NCBI RefSeq assembly: GCF_017873215.1
Contig: NZ_JAGGKA010000015.1
Coordinates: 1-64,000, forward strand
Length of the DNA: 64,000 nucleotides
Direction of reading: 5' to 3'
DNA from: Clostridium tetanomorphum
Lineage (GTDB): Bacteria > Bacillota > Clostridia > Clostridiales > Clostridiaceae
Position 1 is the first letter of the stretch; each line of letters starts with the position of its first letter. Position numbers and translations under genes: made by a program. Positions 33,238 through 42,932 of the stretch are shown here, piece by piece. The notes below the pieces were generated by a model. That model had not been told where the DNA came from, did no database searches, and was given only the letters and a program-made list of their open reading frames with translations.

Positions 33238-34225
33238 AATTTTCCACATCCTTATCTATTATATCTAGTATTTCAACACCCATTTTCTTTCCAACTAACC
33301 CCGGTCTGCCATAGCAATATAACTCATCTTCTACCATTATCTTAACAGGACTATCCGTAGTTTCCCTTAAAATTAATACGTCTCCTATATATAATCTTAG
33401 GAATTCTTCCACAGTAATTTTAGTAGAACCTAAAACTGCACTGATTTCTGTATTTACTATATTGATTCTATCTCTTAATTTACTTCTTGACTCAATTAAA
33501 ACTTCTTCATTGTTTTCTTGGAACCAGTATTGTACAACTAATTTATCTAAAGTCTTTTCTATACTTAGATAAGGTATACATATATTTATAAACGTATTAC
33601 TTTTACCCATTTCTACAGAAAAAGTTATTAATGCTACTGGTTCATTAGGTGCTAAGGTTTGATTTAAAGCAGGATTAGTTTCTATTCCTTCTATTTCTGG
33701 GTGTACCGGTAAAATATCCTCCCAAGCCAACTTAAGATTTGATATAAGTCCTTGATTAACTTGTTTTATAATGTTTTTATCAATATCTGTAAACTCTCTT
33801 ATCTTATATTTACCAAATCCACTTCCTCCAAGAAGTACATCCATTATTTCATGAACAAATTGAGGATTAGTCTCAAAAAGAATGGACCCACTTAAAGGAG
33901 GCATTTTAAATATAGTTAATATGGTTGGATTTTGGACAGAATGTATAAATTCTTCATAGGTTATCTGTTGAACAGACTCTATTTTAATCTTTACATTATT
34001 TCTTACTTGGGCGGTTAAATAATTGGATATAATTCTAGCATAATTATCATGTATAAGTTCTAAAGTCCTTATATGATCCTTGGAAAACTTCTGTGGACTT
34101 CTAAAGTCATATGGCTTTACTTTTTGTTTTTCCTCTTCTTTAGGCATTTCATCTGGAGTTATTTCACCAGATGAGAGAGCAGATAGAAGGGCGTCTATTT
34201 CGCTCTGTGATAAAACTTCTGCCAT
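33230..34225 (-). CDS. fliM: flagellar motor switch protein FliM
   Basis: 331 aa. It has the N-terminal CheY-P-binding motif 'LSQSEIDALLSALSSG', a CheC-like middle domain with 'MPPLSGSILFETNP' and a C-terminal SpoA domain. It forms the C-ring with FliY. Upstream is cheW, 19 bases away. Confidence 0.96.
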   Translation of the reverse strand: MAEVLSQSEIDALLSALSSGEITPDEMPKEEEKQKVKPYDFRSPQKFSKDHIRTLELIHDNYARIISNYLTAQVRNNVKIKIESVQQITYEEFIHSVQNPTILTIFKMPPLSGSILFETNPQFVHEIMDVLLGGSGFGKYKIREFTDIDKNIIKQVNQGLISNLKLAWEDILPVHPEIEGIETNPALNQTLAPNEPVALITFSVEMGKSNTFINICIPYLSIEKTLDKLVVQYWFQENNEEVLIESRSKLRDRINIVNTEISAVLGSTKITVEEFLRLYIGDVLILRETTDSPVKIMVEDELYCYGRPGLVGKKMGVEILDIIDKDVENYE

Positions 34226-34244
34226 ATTTCCCCCTCATTTCTTA

Positions 34245-34646
34245 CTAATTTGATAGGAGTCTATCTATATCTATTAATGTTACTACTCTATCTTTAAAAT
34301 TTATAACTCCTTTTATATAAGCTTTTTTTCTATCTTCATCTAATTTTTCTATAAGTTCTTCTTCTACATCTAATACTTCATCTACTTGGTCAACAGTTAT
34401 TCCAACCATTTCCTCTTCTATATCTAATATTATTATATTGCTTTGTTCCTTACCTTCTCCATTTACATCTAATAATAGATTTATATCTAAAAGAGATATT
34501 ATATTTCCTCTAAGATTTATAAGACCTTTAATGTGTGCTGGTGCATTAGGTACTTTTGTTATTTCCATCATGTCATTTATACTCTGAACCTTGGCAGTTT
34601 CTACAGCAAATTGTTCATCACTTAATTTAAAAATTACAACTTGCAC
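34245..34646 (-). CDS. cheW: CheW coupling protein (copy 1)
   Basis: 133 aa, single CheW domain with 'VPNAPAHIKGLINLRGNIISLLDINLLL'. It couples receptors to CheA. GTG start 5 bases after GGGGGTG. A repeat element separates it from cheY. Confidence 0.93.
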   Translation of the reverse strand: MQVVIFKLSDEQFAVETAKVQSINDMMEITKVPNAPAHIKGLINLRGNIISLLDINLLLDVNGEGKEQSNIIILDIEEEMVGITVDQVDEVLDVEEELIEKLDEDRKKAYIKGVINFKDRVVTLIDIDRLLSN

Positions 34647-34666
34647 AATTTCACCCCCTCAAAATC

Positions 34667-34812
34667 AGTTGACAGTTAACAGAGAACAGTTAACAGTTAA
34701 GAAAGAAAATTTTTTACTTAGTAAAAAATTTTCATAAAATACATAATTTAAGTTTTTCTAGGCACAGCCTAGAAAAACTTCCTTATCTGTACTCTGCAAT
34801 CTATACTCTATC
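34667..34812. repeat. heptamer-armed repeat element, gene-less copy
   Basis: Left arm of five 7-base units (34667-34701: AGTTGAC, AGTTAAC, AGAGAAC, AGTTAAC, AGTTAAG). The core has two perfect hairpins, AAAATTTTTTAC…GTAAAAAATTTT (34706-34732) and AAGTTTTTCTAGG…CCTAGAAAAACTT (34750-34780). The right arm has inverted-type units (34781-34812: CCTTATC, TGTACTC, TGCAATC, TATACTC). Best preserved copy. Confidence 0.65.
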
Positions 34813-34817
34813 TTTTA

Positions 34818-35177
34818 CTATCCAACTACTTTTTTTATAGCTTCAAGCACTCTATCTGGTTGGAAAGGTTTTACTATAAAGTCCTTTGCTCCAGCTTTAA
34901 TAGCATCCATTACCATAGTTTGTTGTCCCATAGCTGAACACATTATAATTTTTGCTCCAGGATCCATAGCCTTTATTTCCTTTACAGCCTGTATACCATC
35001 CATATCAGGCATAGTAATATCCATAGTAACTACATCTGGTCTTTCTTTTTTATAAAGTTCCACAGCTTTTAATCCATTATTTGCTTCTCCTATAACTTCG
35101 AAGCCATTCTTTTCTAAAATATCCTTAATCATCATTCTCATAAAAGCAGCGTCATCAACAATTAATACTTTTGCCAT
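34818..35177 (-). CDS. cheY: chemotaxis response regulator CheY
   Basis: 119 aa single receiver: D8/D9 in 'LIVDDAAFMR', acceptor D53 in 'VTMDITMPDMDG', and a Lys near 103 in 'FIVKPFQPD'. Phosphorylated by CheA; binds the FliM and FliY peptides. Confidence 0.96.
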   Translation of the reverse strand: MAKVLIVDDAAFMRMMIKDILEKNGFEVIGEANNGLKAVELYKKERPDVVTMDITMPDMDGIQAVKEIKAMDPGAKIIMCSAMGQQTMVMDAIKAGAKDFIVKPFQPDRVLEAIKKVVG

Positions 35178-35192
35178 TTTATTCCCTCCAAA

Positions 35193-35792
35193 TTACATTA
35201 CTCCTAATGAATTTAATATTATTTCTAAAGAACCAGGCATTGGTATATAATAAAAATGCCCACTAATTTCTGAATTATCCTGTAAAAATGCAGTTTCAAC
35301 GTCAAGTACATATTCATCAAATTGTCCTGACTCGATAAAACTTGTTGAAAGTATTGCTCCAAGCATATCGTAAGCTACTGCTGGTACAGATGGGATTATA
35401 GTTAAATTAGTAAATTTAGCTATTGCATTCATATAAGATGCAGAAATTATATTTCCAATTTCTGATATTACTGAATATCCCATTTCACTTACAGTTTCTT
35501 CTTTCATTCCTGTCAATACCTCAATTATATTTATAGCTATTTCCTTTTCAAATATAAATAAGATATTTCCTGGAGTATCTCCTAAAACTCTTACGAGTAC
35601 TCCATATACAATTTCCTCTCCACCTATTCCTGAAAATATTTGGTCAAAAGGCACTACGTTTATAGCAGGTACAGACATATCTATCTTTTTATTTAATAAC
35701 TGTGATAGAGCTGTAGCTGCATTACCTGCACCTATATTTCCAACTTCCCTTAAAGCATCTATTTGAATAGGGGTTAGGTGCTCATATGACAT
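35193..35792 (-). CDS. cheC: CheY-P phosphatase CheC
   Basis: 199 aa with the two active-site helices ('ALREVGNIGAGNAATALS' and 'EIGNIISASYMNAIAKF'). It dephosphorylates CheY-P and partners CheD, encoded upstream in the same operon. Ends 16 bases before cheY. Confidence 0.95.
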   Translation of the reverse strand: MSYEHLTPIQIDALREVGNIGAGNAATALSQLLNKKIDMSVPAINVVPFDQIFSGIGGEEIVYGVLVRVLGDTPGNILFIFEKEIAINIIEVLTGMKEETVSEMGYSVISEIGNIISASYMNAIAKFTNLTIIPSVPAVAYDMLGAILSTSFIESGQFDEYVLDVETAFLQDNSEISGHFYYIPMPGSLEIILNSLGVM

Positions 35793-35805
35793 ATGCTATT
35801 CCTCC

Positions 35806-37893
35806 TTAAACTAAAGCAGCAACATCAAGAATTAGTGTAACTAAGCCATCTCCAAGAATGGTTGCTCCTATATATTCTTTCATGCCTTGAAGTGTCTTTC
35901 CAAGAGGTTTTATAACTATTTCCTGTTGACCTAATAAAGAATCAACCATGAGCCCTACATTCTTTTCACCAACTTTAACTATAACTATATACTGCTTGGT
36001 ATTATCAGATTCTTGAAGATTTAATTTTTTATTAAGTCTTACTAGAGGAATTACTGTACCATTGTATATAATAACTTCTTTATTGTTGGTTCTCTTAACT
36101 AGAGTTTCTTCAAAATCTATAACTCTATCTATATAACCTAAAGATATTGCCATAGTTTCATTTCCTACTTTTACTAATAGAGCCTGAATAATTTGAAGAG
36201 TTAATGGAAGTCTTATTATAAATGAAGATCCTTTATCTTTTTCACTTACTACTTCTACATTTCCTCCCAAGGATGCAATTTTTGTTTTAACTACATCCAT
36301 TCCTACTCCTCTACCAGATATATCTGTTACTTGCTCATTTGTACTAAAGCCTTGCATAAATATTAAATTTCTTATGTCATTATCTGACATACCTTCAGTG
36401 CTTATTCCAATTCTTTCTGCTTTAGCTTTTACCTTATCTACAGGAATTCCACTTCCATCATCTTCTACTTTTATAACAGCTTTTGTTCCTTCCTGATAAG
36501 CAATTAATCTTATTTTACCAACAGGGTTTTTTCCTTTTTTAATTCTTTCTTCCTTAGGTTCAACACCATGATCTGCCGCATTTCGTATTAAGTGTATCAA
36601 TGGTTCCCCTATTTCGTCAATGACAGTTCTATCCAATTCTGTATCCTGTCCTTGAATTATAAGCTCCATTTCCTTGTTAAGTTCTACAGATAAATCTCTT
36701 ACCATTCTAGGGAATCTATTAAATACTACATCTAAAGGCAACATTCTTATCTTCATAACTAAATCCTGTAAATCAGATGTAGTTCTTGCTACCTGCTCTA
36801 AGGTCTCGTTTAACTCTGTAAGTCTATAATTTAAACTTATTTGCTCAAGTCTTGTCCTATGAATAACTAATTCAGAAACCATATTCATGAACTTATCTAA
36901 TCTTTCTAAATCAACTCTTACAGATTGATGCTGCTTTCTATGGGCAACTTCTTTTTCCCTATTACCATTTTTATTTTCCTTAGGCTTGTTTTCTACCTTT
37001 TTGTCTTGCTTTTTAGGAGATTGATCCTTTGAGGCTTCTTCTTTTTGCTGTTCTATTATTTTAGCTTTGACTTCAGCAGCCTTCTTTTCCTCATCCTCAA
37101 CCTTTTTTGCCCTTTCAGCTTTCACATTTACATTATCGACCATAACTTCATCAACTTCAGAGATATTTATTAAAATATTGTATATTTCTTCTTTATTTTT
37201 AGTAGAAAGATAAATTAAATTAATTTCAAAATCAAAATTTTCATTTTCAATATCCTCTGTAGTTGGAATTGACTTTATAATTTCTCCCATATCCTCTAAG
37301 TTTTTAAAAATCAGAAATGCTCTAGCAGATTTTAAAAGTGTATTTTCACTTAACACTACTTTTACATGATAAGGACTAAATCCTTTATCTGAAGCCTGTT
37401 GAACTACATTGATATCATACTCATTTAAATCCATAGCTTGTATTGTATCTAACTCACCGCTATTTATAATTTCTTTTTCTTCTGGTACATCTGCTTCAGT
37501 TTCTTCTACCTCTTCTCCTTCTGATACAGCTTCAAGTTCCTTCATTATGTGTTCTATAGGGACTTCTTCTTCCACACCGTCAGATATATTATTTACCATC
37601 TGTTCTAATGTGTCTAAACATTTAAACAATACTGTTACAACTTTTTGAGTTACTTTAAGCTCTCCATCTCTAAACTCTGACAGTACGTCTTCCATTTTAT
37701 GAGTAAGCTCTGCCATTTGATTGAATCCCATAGTAGCAGCCATTCCTTTAATAGTATGAGCTACTCTAAATATCTCATTAAGTTTATCTACATCATCTGG
37801 TTCCTGTTCTAATTGAAGCAGGGATTCATTTAAAATTTGAAGATTATCCATGGATTCTTCCAAAAACATTGACATATATTGTGATGTATCCAT
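35806..37893 (-). CDS. cheA: chemotaxis histidine kinase CheA
   Basis: 695 aa. P1 Hpt domain with phosphoacceptor H46 ('RVAHTIKGMAAT'), a P2-like domain at about 170-260, a Lys/Glu-rich linker, dimerisation, kinase P4 ('LIHLIRNAADHGVEP', 'VEDDGSGIP', 'GRGVGMDVV') and a CheW-like P5. The start is the ATG at 37893, 10 bases after AGGGGG; the in-frame ATG at 37902 is too close to that site. Confidence 0.95.
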   Translation of the reverse strand: MDTSQYMSMFLEESMDNLQILNESLLQLEQEPDDVDKLNEIFRVAHTIKGMAATMGFNQMAELTHKMEDVLSEFRDGELKVTQKVVTVLFKCLDTLEQMVNNISDGVEEEVPIEHIMKELEAVSEGEEVEETEADVPEEKEIINSGELDTIQAMDLNEYDINVVQQASDKGFSPYHVKVVLSENTLLKSARAFLIFKNLEDMGEIIKSIPTTEDIENENFDFEINLIYLSTKNKEEIYNILINISEVDEVMVDNVNVKAERAKKVEDEEKKAAEVKAKIIEQQKEEASKDQSPKKQDKKVENKPKENKNGNREKEVAHRKQHQSVRVDLERLDKFMNMVSELVIHRTRLEQISLNYRLTELNETLEQVARTTSDLQDLVMKIRMLPLDVVFNRFPRMVRDLSVELNKEMELIIQGQDTELDRTVIDEIGEPLIHLIRNAADHGVEPKEERIKKGKNPVGKIRLIAYQEGTKAVIKVEDDGSGIPVDKVKAKAERIGISTEGMSDNDIRNLIFMQGFSTNEQVTDISGRGVGMDVVKTKIASLGGNVEVVSEKDKGSSFIIRLPLTLQIIQALLVKVGNETMAISLGYIDRVIDFEETLVKRTNNKEVIIYNGTVIPLVRLNKKLNLQESDNTKQYIVIVKVGEKNVGLMVDSLLGQQEIVIKPLGKTLQGMKEYIGATILGDGLVTLILDVAALV

Positions 37894-37908
37894 ACTTACC
37901 ATTCCCCC

Positions 37909-38676
37909 TTATATCTTCCTATATATAAATGTGGAAGCCTTATCAAAACCAAAGTCTTTATAGTTGTATATGCTTTCTGTGGCACCTACGAAAAGCAGCG
38001 CATCTTTTTTTAAGGATTGGCTAAATTTTTTGTATATCTCATCTTTTACATCCTGATTAAAATATATTACCACATTTCTACAAACTATCAAATCAAAACC
38101 TGTGTCATATTTGTCTAAAATTAAATCATGCTTTTTAAAAGTAACCATATTCTTTATTTTATCATCTATTTCATAGAATTCTCCATTTTTTTTGAAATAT
38201 TTTTGAATATTTTCTTTGGTTACATTTTTTATTTCTGATTCAACATATTGCCCTCTTTTAGCTCTATCCAAAATAGTATTATCTAAATCTGTTGCTATTA
38301 TAGAATGTTTTCCTGTAGGAGCTATTTCATCTAAAATCATAGCAATAGAATAGGGTTCTGCCCCAATAGAACATGCTGCACTCCAAATTTTCAAATTTTT
38401 ATTCTTTGGTAAAAGTTCCACTTTTATTTTTTCTTTTAAATCATTAAATATTTCTGGATTTCTAAAAAACTCAGATACATTTATTGTTATAAAGTCTAAA
38501 AATTTTTGTTTTTGTTCTTTGTCTTTTTTTAACAGCTGTATATATTCTTCTACAGTTTTTACCCCAACTCTTGACATAAGACTTAATATTCTTCTATGCA
38601 ATTGATTAGGCTTATAGGCCTTTAGATCTATTCTGAATTCTTTATATACCCATTCTTTAAAATATTCTAAATCCAT
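37909..38676 (-). CDS. cheR: chemoreceptor methyltransferase CheR
   Basis: 255 aa. It has 'LKIWSAACSIGAEPYSIAM' for S-adenosylmethionine binding and 'DLIVCRNVVIYFN'. It methylates receptor glutamates. The start is the ATG at 38676 preceded by GGAGGT; the cheB stop overlaps this ribosome site, so it is coupled to cheB. Confidence 0.94.
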   Translation of the reverse strand: MDLEYFKEWVYKEFRIDLKAYKPNQLHRRILSLMSRVGVKTVEEYIQLLKKDKEQKQKFLDFITINVSEFFRNPEIFNDLKEKIKVELLPKNKNLKIWSAACSIGAEPYSIAMILDEIAPTGKHSIIATDLDNTILDRAKRGQYVESEIKNVTKENIQKYFKKNGEFYEIDDKIKNMVTFKKHDLILDKYDTGFDLIVCRNVVIYFNQDVKDEIYKKFSQSLKKDALLFVGATESIYNYKDFGFDKASTFIYRKI

Positions 38677-38678
38677 AG

Positions 38679-39782
38679 TTACCTCCAACTTTCTTTGACT
38701 ATCCTTGTTATTTCCTCACCTATTACATGAAGGGGTAAAACCATGTCCACTTTTCCTGTTTCAAAAGTAGCTTTAGGCATTCCATAAATTGTACATGTAC
38801 TTTTATCTTCTGATATGGTTATTCCACCTTTATCTTTTATTATGTCTGTTCCATCTGCGCCATCTCTACCCATACCTGTAAGCACAACACTTAAAAGTCT
38901 ATCTTTATATACTTTTGAAGCAGATATAAAAAGCTTATCAACAGCTGGTCTAACTCCCCATATGGATGGTTCAGTATTTAAGTGTATTTTTTTATCCAAA
39001 CCTATTTCCATATGAAAACCGCCCGGAGCTACATAAGCTACATTCTTCTCTATAACATCTCCTTCTTTTGCTTCTACTACTTTAATATTACTATTGTTGT
39101 TTAATCTGTCAGCAAAGGCTTTAGTAAAAGTAGCAGGCATATGCTGTACTATAAAAATTGGTATATTTATATTCTTTGGTAATTTAGTAATTACTGAATA
39201 TAACGCTTTAGGTCCCCCTGTAGATGCTCCTATAACTACTGCTTCTATTTTATTTGATGAATTCTTTTTTAACTTACTATTAATATTTACATCTTTATTT
39301 TCCTTTACAATAAGTTCTTGATTATTAATAGATTCAATAGCATTTTTTCTAATATCTTTTTCTTTACAACCACCTTCACATTTTTCATATGCTAAATTTA
39401 TCTTTGTTATAAGATCATCCTTTACTTTATTAATATCTAATGATATAGTACCAGAAGGTTTTGGAATAAAGTCAAAAGCTCCATTTTCAAGACATTCCAT
39501 TGTTAGTTCAGAAGATTTTTTAGTCATACTGCTTAAAACTATTACTGGTACATTAATATTTTTTCTTTTCATTTCTTTTAATGCAGAAATTCCATCCATA
39601 ATTGGCATTTGTACATCTAAAGTTATTACATCTGGAGTAAATTTCTCTAGTTTGAAAAATAAATCTTGTCCATTTCTTGCAGTACCTATAGCTTCCATAT
39701 TCATTTCGGAATTTATCATATCTGAAATAATTTTTCTCATTAATGCAGAATCATCTACAACTAAAACTTTTATTTTTTTCAA
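38679..39782 (-). CDS. cheB: receptor methylesterase/deamidase CheB
   Basis: 367 aa. N-terminal receiver (D10/D11, acceptor D56), a basic linker and a C-terminal CheB esterase with 'GASTGGPKALYSV' (Ser), 'FIVQHMPATFTKAF' (His) and 'GMGRDGADGTDII' (Asp). Confidence 0.96.
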   Translation of the reverse strand: MKKIKVLVVDDSALMRKIISDMINSEMNMEAIGTARNGQDLFFKLEKFTPDVITLDVQMPIMDGISALKEMKRKNINVPVIVLSSMTKKSSELTMECLENGAFDFIPKPSGTISLDINKVKDDLITKINLAYEKCEGGCKEKDIRKNAIESINNQELIVKENKDVNINSKLKKNSSNKIEAVVIGASTGGPKALYSVITKLPKNINIPIFIVQHMPATFTKAFADRLNNNSNIKVVEAKEGDVIEKNVAYVAPGGFHMEIGLDKKIHLNTEPSIWGVRPAVDKLFISASKVYKDRLLSVVLTGMGRDGADGTDIIKDKGGITISEDKSTCTIYGMPKATFETGKVDMVLPLHVIGEEITRIVKESWR

Positions 39783-39796
39783 TCATATCAACTCCA

Positions 39797-40285
39797 TTAT
39801 ATTTCTTTTATGCCTATACCTACAGTCTTTATTTGGACTGTACCACTAGCTGTATCGAGAATCATAGTTCTTCCTTTGTTTCCTCCTACGTCTTCTCCTA
39901 AAATTGGAATTGAAAGTTCCGATAATACCTTTTTTACTGCAATGCCATTTCTATTACCAATGTCCATTACCATACTTTTATCAGAGAAATTAAACATAGA
40001 AGCACCACCTGCAATTTTAGCCTTTAAATTTCTCTTGTTAGCTCCTTTTGCTTCCATTTTCTCTATGAGAATAGGAATACCTAAATCAGCAAATTTCAAC
40101 GGATTTGTTACATTGCTGAATTGTGTACTATCTGGTAGCATTATATGGAGCAATCCTCCTATATTATTAAATTTATCATATAATGCTATACCTATACATG
40201 AACCAAGCCCTACTGTTATTATTTTATCAGGAGATATAGCTACATCTAAATCCGCAATCCCCACTCTATATTCTTTTACTTCCAT
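39797..40285 (-). CDS. cheD: chemoreceptor glutamine deamidase CheD
   Basis: 162 aa with the Cys/His pair in 'GLGSCIGIALYD' (C30) and 'GGLLHIMLPDS' (H47). It deamidates receptors and stimulates CheC. The start is the ATG at 40285 after AAAGGTG; an in-frame GTG at 40294 is part of that site. Confidence 0.94.
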   Translation of the reverse strand: MEVKEYRVGIADLDVAISPDKIITVGLGSCIGIALYDKFNNIGGLLHIMLPDSTQFSNVTNPLKFADLGIPILIEKMEAKGANKRNLKAKIAGGASMFNFSDKSMVMDIGNRNGIAVKKVLSELSIPILGEDVGGNKGRTMILDTASGTVQIKTVGIGIKEI

Positions 40286-40328
40286 AATATGCACCTTTCA
40301 TATATTAATAGTTATTATTTAACATCCT

Positions 40329-40787
40329 TTAGGTTTGATTAGGAATAAGAGTTTTTTCTTCTTCCGTGAGTATATTTCCCAAATTCAAAAATATTATTAT
40401 TTTGCTATCTATCTTTATAAGTCCTTTTATATATCTCTTAGATATTCCTGAAACTATTTCTGGTGGTTCTTCTATGTTATCTCCTTTTACATCTCTTACT
40501 TCACATACTACATCAACAATAATTCCTATTTTATTTTCCTTATCTTTTGCCACTATTATTTTAGCTTCATTTTTCTTCTCACTTTCTTTAAGTCCAAATC
40601 TTTTACATAGGGATATAACAGGCAAAATGCTCCCTTCATAATTTATAACTCCATGGACAAAGCTTGGAGAATCAGGAAGTTTTGTAGGTTCTTCAAATCC
40701 TAGTATTCTTTCTACTTCCATAATATCTGTAGCATAATATTCATCATTTATGCTGAATATAAGTACTTTTACTTCTTCATTTGACAT
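40329..40787 (-). CDS. cheW: CheW coupling protein (copy 2)
   Basis: 152 aa, single CheW domain with 'LPDSPSFVHGVINYEGSILPVISL'. It has a longer C-terminus than copy 1. Between cheD and fapA in the operon; the two CheW proteins may serve different receptors. Confidence 0.92.
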   Translation of the reverse strand: MSNEEVKVLIFSINDEYYATDIMEVERILGFEEPTKLPDSPSFVHGVINYEGSILPVISLCKRFGLKESEKKNEAKIIVAKDKENKIGIIVDVVCEVRDVKGDNIEEPPEIVSGISKRYIKGLIKIDSKIIIFLNLGNILTEEEKTLIPNQT

Positions 40788-40797
40788 AACAATCCTC

Positions 40798-42825
40798 CTA
40801 TAACATTAATCTATCAACAACTAATTCACCTTTACTATCCATATAGGCATGAATATCTTTGCTTGGTATTTCAAGTAAAAATTCTTTTTGTCCTATTACA
40901 AAAATCGTATTTTGATAAGCTATATCTGCCCATATATGTCCATTTTCTTCAACCACAAGTTTGGTAGCTACTCCTCCTACACTACCTACAACTTTACATT
41001 TTATTTCATTTTTAGCCTTTAACTCTCCTCCTCTAGCCATACCTCTAGTTTCCGTAAAATATATTCCTCCATTAGCACATAAGGAAGACACATATTCTCC
41101 TTTACCACCTACTATTATATCGCCTGAGCTATTAATTTTTGAATCTTGACAATAATTTATTTTTACATTTATAGGAAGAGATAATTCTCCTTTTAAAATA
41201 TTTATTTTTTCATCTAAAAGTAATACCATATGCTCTAATTCCTTATAATTTCTTATGTTAACAGGAGCTAACCCTATTAACTTTCCTTTTATTATAGGAA
41301 TCAAATTTTTTTCGCCATCTTCATCACAATTTATAGTTATTCCTGTAATAATCTTTAAGCATATCTTTGGAAGATTTTTAAATTTGTTTTCTATTAAAAT
41401 TTTTATTATTTCTCCATCTTTTTTTTCTTGTCCCAATAAATTATATTTTTTAATTTCTTCAGTTGTCTTTATTAAGTTTTGAAGAGATTCTTTTAGATTG
41501 GTTAAATTATCTATGTAATTTAACTTACCTACATCTTCTCCTCCCCCTAATATTTCTGACACTATTATGTTTCCATCAATGGTAACGTCACCTTTTCCCT
41601 GCACAGAAGCTCTTTCTACATTCTTTTTTATAATTATGGAATTTCCTGAAGCTACTTCCATGCCTTCTTTTACGCTACCATAAATTATTACATCCCCAAC
41701 AAATTTAATGTTTCCTGTTTTTAAATCCACATCTGATCTTACTTCATGAACTTTATATACATAGAAACTATTATTTTTAAAACAAGGTTTTCCTTCTATT
41801 ATGGCAACTATAGTATTTTCTCTTAAAGTGCATCCATCAGCTGCTCTTAATTGTATCTTCTTTCCTGGTTTATGTTTTATCACTTTTCCTGTTATATCTT
41901 TGCCATCTTTACCTTCACTGCCTTCTTTTTTTATTGCTATTATTTCTCCAACTTTGCAGGATTCAATAGATCCTATACTTTTAAAATCTACTTTCCCCTT
42001 TTCGTCTTCTACTAATTTTTTGATAGAATTATCTATAGGAAATTTATATTCTATATATTCATCTTTTCCATCAACAGGCATATCTCCTTTTGCTATAATT
42101 ACATTCATACAATCTTTTTCTACAAATTTAGTTATATTTTCTTCCATTATACCATAAACGATGCCCATTTTGGATAATTCTTGTTTAACTTCTTCCAAAG
42201 TATATTTAGGAGGCATTTTTTGAGCTTTTAACATCTTTTCTAAATATATACTATTACTTTCTTCACTTCTATCCTTTAACACATAAATATTTTCTGGAGT
42301 ATAGGATATAGTCATATAAGCTTCCATCTTACTATCATTAAAACTTATATCTAAATGTCTAGTAGCAGGTATTTTCTCAAAAATCACTTCTATTTTAGAT
42401 TCTTCGAAAACTTCTACCTTTCCATTAACCTCATTACCATCTAAAAATACTTTCATATCTTGTCCACATATAATTGTAGCTGGAGTCCCACCTTCTTCAT
42501 TATTAGTTACTATAATGTTTTCATTTTCTATTTTTACCTTGCCATTTTCTTTACTTGATTTTGCACTATTCTGTTCATCCTGTACAACTTCATCATCTTC
42601 TTTTTTTTCACTTTCTACATAATTTTCATCAATATCTATTCCTTTTGAAAAACTTTCATCATCTGATAATTCTGGTGTTTTAACCTCTATAACTACCTTC
42701 TTTATAAATAATCCATTTTTTTCTTTAACTATTTCATAATCCAACTCATTTTCATCTATATTAAGAAGCTTACAGGCTTCACCTATACAGTTTTCTAAAG
42801 TTGTACCTTTGAATGTAGTTTTCAT
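40798..42825 (-). CDS. fapA: FapA/DUF342 flagellar assembly protein A
   Basis: 675 aa. An N-terminal Jag-like domain (MKTTFKGTTLENCIGEACKL) precedes an acidic linker, the DUF342 beta-helix region ('GDVIIYGSVKEGMEVASG', 'GNIIVSEILGG', 'KINSSGDIIVGGKGEYVSS') and a short tail. FapA proteins are linked to polar flagella and chemotaxis complexes. The start is the ATG at 42825 after AGAGGGGG. First gene after the sigma-28 promoter at 42905. Confidence 0.88.
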   Translation of the reverse strand: MKTTFKGTTLENCIGEACKLLNIDENELDYEIVKEKNGLFIKKVVIEVKTPELSDDESFSKGIDIDENYVESEKKEDDEVVQDEQNSAKSSKENGKVKIENENIIVTNNEEGGTPATIICGQDMKVFLDGNEVNGKVEVFEESKIEVIFEKIPATRHLDISFNDSKMEAYMTISYTPENIYVLKDRSEESNSIYLEKMLKAQKMPPKYTLEEVKQELSKMGIVYGIMEENITKFVEKDCMNVIIAKGDMPVDGKDEYIEYKFPIDNSIKKLVEDEKGKVDFKSIGSIESCKVGEIIAIKKEGSEGKDGKDITGKVIKHKPGKKIQLRAADGCTLRENTIVAIIEGKPCFKNNSFYVYKVHEVRSDVDLKTGNIKFVGDVIIYGSVKEGMEVASGNSIIIKKNVERASVQGKGDVTIDGNIIVSEILGGGEDVGKLNYIDNLTNLKESLQNLIKTTEEIKKYNLLGQEKKDGEIIKILIENKFKNLPKICLKIITGITINCDEDGEKNLIPIIKGKLIGLAPVNIRNYKELEHMVLLLDEKINILKGELSLPINVKINYCQDSKINSSGDIIVGGKGEYVSSLCANGGIYFTETRGMARGGELKAKNEIKCKVVGSVGGVATKLVVEENGHIWADIAYQNTIFVIGQKEFLLEIPSKDIHAYMDSKGELVVDRLML

Positions 42826-42904
42826 ATATATACCCCCTCTAAATTGATGAAACCTTAACAATCAAAATTCTCAATTTCCCAATTTCCCTCTACCCTTTTT
42901 ATAA

Positions 42905-42932
42905 TTTATCGTTATTTTACAGATATTCTTTA
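42905..42932 (-). promoter_or_regulatory. sigma-28 promoter of the fapA-che-fliM operon
   Basis: Minus strand TAAA (42932-42929), 16 bases, ACGATAAA (42912-42905). The -35 overlaps the stop codon of the aminotransferase gene. A stretch of degenerate 7-base repeats (42850-42895) lies in the leader. Confidence 0.65.

Noticed and set aside
34667-34812. Possible CRISPR array
   Set aside because: Units are 7 bases, degenerate and contiguous without spacers; no cas genes in the window.
39810-40322. 170-codon plus-strand frame
   Set aside because: Antisense to cheD along its whole length, no family features, and the cheD active-site residues are all present on the minus strand.
41801-42157. 118-codon plus-strand frame rich in Pro/Ser/Phe
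   Set aside because: Antisense shadow of fapA.
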